A DNA stretch of 64,000 nt from NCBI GenBank assembly GCA_035934385.1, contig DASYXY010000027.1, positions 3,506-67,505 on the forward strand. Direction: 5' to 3'. This document shows, one piece after another, positions 61,756 through 64,000 of this stretch. The notes under the pieces are model-generated. The model saw only the letters and a list, made by a program, of their open reading frames with translations, made no database searches and was not told the DNA's origin. Every line of letters starts with the position of its first letter. Position 1 is the first letter of the stretch. The stretch is from CF-118 sp035934385 (lineage in GTDB: Bacteria > Chloroflexota > Dormibacteria > Dormibacterales > Dormibacteraceae). The translations under genes were made by a program, and so were the position numbers.

Positions 61756-63038
61756 GGCGCGGCGCGGCGCTGGCGGTCGTAGCCGCGATGCTGGCCGCGC
61801 TGCTCGTCCTGCGCGCGCCCGCGCCCGCGGCAGCAACCACGGTGTGCCCAAGCCCCAGTCCGGCCGCGACCGCGAGCGATGCACGCACGTGCACGACACC
61901 GTCGGCGCTCGATCAGCTGAGGCAGCAGCTGGGCGGCGACCTTGCCGCGGCTCTGACCACTCAGCAGCAGCTGAGCGCCACGGTCGCACACGCGACCGCG
62001 CGCGCGGAGCTGCTCGCGGCCGAGGTCGCGCAAGAGGAGCTGAAGATCAAGAACCTGCAGAACCAGATCGCCTCGCTCGACGACCAGATCGCGGCCCTGC
62101 AGCTGCGCATCGACAACGAGCGCGAGCAGGTGAGAGCGCTGGCGCGTGCGATGTACAGGCAGCCGTCCTCGTTCCTGGACATCCTCGCGAGCTCGGGCAA
62201 CCTCGCCGATGCCCTGACCGCGACCGGGGACATGCTGATCGCGGGGCAGCGGGCGCACGCGCTGCAGCAGCGGCTCCAGAACGATCTCGACGCGGTTCAG
62301 GCTGACCGCGATGCACGCCAGTCCGACCTGGATGCCGAACAGGCCACGCTCGATCAGGTGCAGTCCAGCGTCGATCAGCTCTCCACCATCCAGGACCAGA
62401 TCGGCACGCTCACCGACCAGGTGGCTGGGCTGATCGCGCAAATCGACAACGCGGTGGCGCAGCTACCGGACCTTGCGCCCGATGTCGCGGCGCAGGTCAC
62501 CACGTTGATGGACCAGCAGGAGGCGAGCCTCAGCGATCAGTCGCAGTCGGCCGCGTGGGCGCTCGCCGGCGTCGGGGCCGGCAACGCGATGTCGCTGATG
62601 GAGCTGCCGGCCGGGTTCGGCGTGTTCGGCCTGCAGCTGTCGTGGCCGATGGCCGGCGGCACCCTGACGCAGCCCTTTGGCCCGACGTCATTCACGCTCG
62701 AGCCGCAACTTGGCCAGTACAAACACTTCCACACCGGCATCGACATTGCCGCCGCAGAAGGAACGCCCGTGCTCGCCGCGGCCGATGGCCTGGTGGTCTC
62801 GGTTCAACACACCACGGTGGGCTACGGCAACTACGTGATCGTCGCGCATGGCGACGGCTACTTCACGCTCTACGCGCACCTTGCGGATACACAGGTCGTC
62901 GAGGGACAACATGTTGCGCGCGGGGAGGTGGTTGGGCACGAGGGTGCCACCGGGATGGCCACGGGACCACACCTGCACTTCGAGCTGCGCTACAACGGCG
63001 CCGTCGTCGACCCGATGAGCTACCTGCCGCCCCGGTAG
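61752..63038 (+). CDS. Coiled-coil M23 peptidase (EnvC/PcsB-like), FtsEX partner
   Basis: A 428-residue exported protein: signal peptide (residues 1-28), long coiled coil (about 55-240, e.g. LKIKNLQNQIASLDDQIAAL), then a LytM/M23 domain (about 300-425). Zinc ligands are intact: HTGIDIA (His and Asp), and HLH in TGPHLHFELR, with the further catalytic His in LYAHLAD. E. coli EnvC has a degenerate site and only activates amidases; this one should cut peptidoglycan cross-links itself, as in Gram-positive PcsB/CwlO-type partners of FtsEX. The ATGA overlap with the fused FtsEX gene strongly supports a functional pair. Its end overlaps the convergent GAF gene by 19 bases. Confidence 0.92.
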   Translation: MRRGAALAVVAAMLAALLVLRAPAPAAATTVCPSPSPAATASDARTCTTPSALDQLRQQLGGDLAAALTTQQQLSATVAHATARAELLAAEVAQEELKIKNLQNQIASLDDQIAALQLRIDNEREQVRALARAMYRQPSSFLDILASSGNLADALTATGDMLIAGQRAHALQQRLQNDLDAVQADRDARQSDLDAEQATLDQVQSSVDQLSTIQDQIGTLTDQVAGLIAQIDNAVAQLPDLAPDVAAQVTTLMDQQEASLSDQSQSAAWALAGVGAGNAMSLMELPAGFGVFGLQLSWPMAGGTLTQPFGPTSFTLEPQLGQYKHFHTGIDIAAAEGTPVLAAADGLVVSVQHTTVGYGNYVIVAHGDGYFTLYAHLADTQVVEGQHVARGEVVGHEGATGMATGPHLHFELRYNGAVVDPMSYLPPR

Positions 63039-63532
63039 AGATCGGCGCTCGGAGCGTTCGGCGAATGAATGCGCTGGCCGATGAGCCGTGCGCATTCACG
63101 CATCAGGTCGAGCAGCTCTTCCTCGATCTGAACCTGGTCCTTGCTCGCTCCGCACAGCGTCCCGAACCACCGGCCTTCGATCGTGAACACCGGATATGAC
63201 ACGAAGGTCCTGATGTCCAGCAGCCTGGCCACGCTGCTGCGCGGGTACGCCTTCTGCGCATCCGGGGTGTAGTTGGGCCCGCCTTCCGAGACAAACCGAC
63301 AAACCCCCTCCGACCAGGGGAGCGAGATGTCCTCGGGGATGTGGAAGACCTCGCTCGAGTTGTATGCGAACAGGATTCGCTGCTCGTCCTCGTCCAGCCT
63401 GGTCTCGGCAAGGTACGTGGAGCTGAGGCCCGTGAGCTCGGCCAGCCGTGCCAGCAGGCCACGTGCCACCGTTTCCAGGTCCTCGCCCGATGCAGCCGCT
63501 TCGGCGAGCAGCTCCCGCGCCGTCGGAGCCAT
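63020..63532 (-). CDS. GAF-domain protein
   Basis: A 170-residue single GAF domain. Visible are LLARLAELTGLSSTYLAETR, HIPEDISLPWSEGVCRF with a Cys in the ligand pocket, and FVSYPVFTIEGRWFGTLCGAS. It has no output domain and may bind a small ligand or act as a redox sensor (free methionine sulfoxide reductase-like GAF proteins are of similar size, but the Cys pattern was not matched). Convergent overlap with the M23 gene. Function unknown. Confidence 0.8.
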   Translation of the reverse strand: MAPTARELLAEAAASGEDLETVARGLLARLAELTGLSSTYLAETRLDEDEQRILFAYNSSEVFHIPEDISLPWSEGVCRFVSEGGPNYTPDAQKAYPRSSVARLLDIRTFVSYPVFTIEGRWFGTLCGASKDQVQIEEELLDLMRECARLIGQRIHSPNAPSADLYRGGR

Positions 63533-63576
63533 GCCCTAATCATGATCGCGAGCACAACGAGCCCGCCGTTCCGGGC

Positions 63577-64000
63577 TTAGCGGACGAAGATCTCCGCCTC
63601 GCCTACTGGGCGCCGCGCTTCGCGCGCCGGAATAAGGAAGAGCGGCAGCGCCAGGGCGGCCACAGCCGGCAGCGACCAGGCAGCCGCCCCGTATCCGTAC
63701 TGCGCCGCGATCACGCCGATCATCGTCCCGCCCAGGGTGCCGCCCATGTCGACGGCGCTGTTCCAGAGCGCGCTGATCGCGCCGGAGTCCGAGCTGGTGC
63801 CACGCTCGTTCATGGCCAGATAGGACGCCGTGTGCAGCGCGCCGAATCCGACGCCGTACAGGACGCCTGCCGCCAGCACCCACAGCGCGGCGCTGGTCAA
63901 CGCCAGCGTCACAAGCGAGGCGAGGGCGATGGGCAGCGCGCCGAGCAGCAGCGCTCGGGCCGGGATGCGGTCGCCGATGTAGCCGGCGACCCACCGGCTG
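63577..64000 (-). CDS. MFS transporter, C-terminal part
   Basis: The frame is open to the right edge, so the start lies outside and only the last 140 residues are seen. They contain about four membrane helices (ALLLGALPIALASLVTLALT, VLAAGVLYGVGFGALHTAS, GGTLGGTMIGVIAAQYGYG, LPAVAALALPLFLIP) and the loop RWVAGYIGDRIPAR, the MFS signature between helices 8 and 9. Major facilitator exporters of drugs or metabolites have this form. Cargo unknown. Confidence 0.85.
   Translation of the reverse strand, partial: SRWVAGYIGDRIPARALLLGALPIALASLVTLALTSAALWVLAAGVLYGVGFGALHTASYLAMNERGTSSDSGAISALWNSAVDMGGTLGGTMIGVIAAQYGYGAAAWSLPAVAALALPLFLIPAREARRPVGEAEIFVR

Overview
This 64-kb window is a dense, high-GC (roughly two thirds G+C by eye) bacterial chromosome segment. 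GTG, TTG and even CTG starts are frequent, and 4-base stop/start overlaps (ATGA, GTGA) are common. Several start codons lie exactly 7 bases after a -10-like hexamer, the pattern of leaderless mRNAs. A Gram-positive-type SOS box, FtsEX with a hydrolase partner that keeps its zinc ligands, and DevRS-like and PF13796-type two-component systems suggest a Terrabacteria lineage. A soil Chloroflexota/Dormibacterota-like organism is my guess, inferred only from gene style. I saw no tRNA, rRNA, CRISPR array, transposase or phage gene, and no gene-free stretch longer than 300 bases.

Layout. 1-8.2 kb holds catabolic genes: the end of an acyl-CoA synthetase, an enoyl-CoA hydratase-like protein, an amidohydrolase-fold protein, an oxidase/ALDH7 pair resembling pipecolate/lysine degradation, and an agmatinase-SDR-aminotransferase run. 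8.2-10 kb has a DUF2652-like protein and an aquaporin with an altered filter residue. 10-14.6 kb is a four-gene TelA module: anchored binding protein, TelA, binding protein fused to VWA, and an XpaC-like membrane protein. 14.5-17.8 kb has small proteins and an aminotransferase/Rieske oxygenase pair. 17.8-19.9 kb has a membrane protein and a Y-family polymerase with an SOS box at its start. 19.9-26.7 kb is a histidine kinase, response regulator, ABC ATPase and giant permease operon. 26.7-31.2 kb holds a LysE exporter, glutamate dehydrogenase, a DJ-1 protein, a thioesterase-like protein and a winged-helix protein.

31.3-45.2 kb is the metabolic centrepiece: near-complete purine catabolism. A leftward, almost gapless eight-gene operon (adenine deaminase, OHCU decarboxylase, HIU hydrolase, urate oxidase, three xanthine dehydrogenase subunits, guanine/8-oxoguanine-type deaminase) converges on a rightward set (NCS1 permease, DUF3830, allantoate amidohydrolase, allantoinase), with a divergent cytosine deaminase. 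Together they would take adenine and guanine to xanthine, urate, allantoin and beyond allantoate. Two copies of a CGTTTG-N4-CAAACG type operator, 42 bp apart, lie in the promoter region of the long operon.

45.4-51.2 kb holds an MpaB-type oxygenase, an ABC1/UbiB kinase, a principal-type sigma factor and a short cytochrome b operon that starts with an unlisted 46-residue membrane peptide. 51.2-56.3 kb holds a DevRS-like two-component system divergent from an MgtA-type P-type ATPase. 56.3-59.9 kb has YceI-like, phosphoesterase, thioesterase and pseudouridine-degradation (psuK-psuG) genes. 59.9-63.0 kb holds the most unusual gene: FtsE and FtsX fused into one polypeptide through an Asn-Gly-His repeat linker, coupled to a coiled-coil M23 peptidase. 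A GAF protein and a partial MFS transporter close the window.

Other structure worth attention: a two-palindrome intergenic repeat found at two loci 17.5 kb apart, and a GC-rich hairpin repeat translated in frame inside the xanthine dehydrogenase molybdenum subunit.
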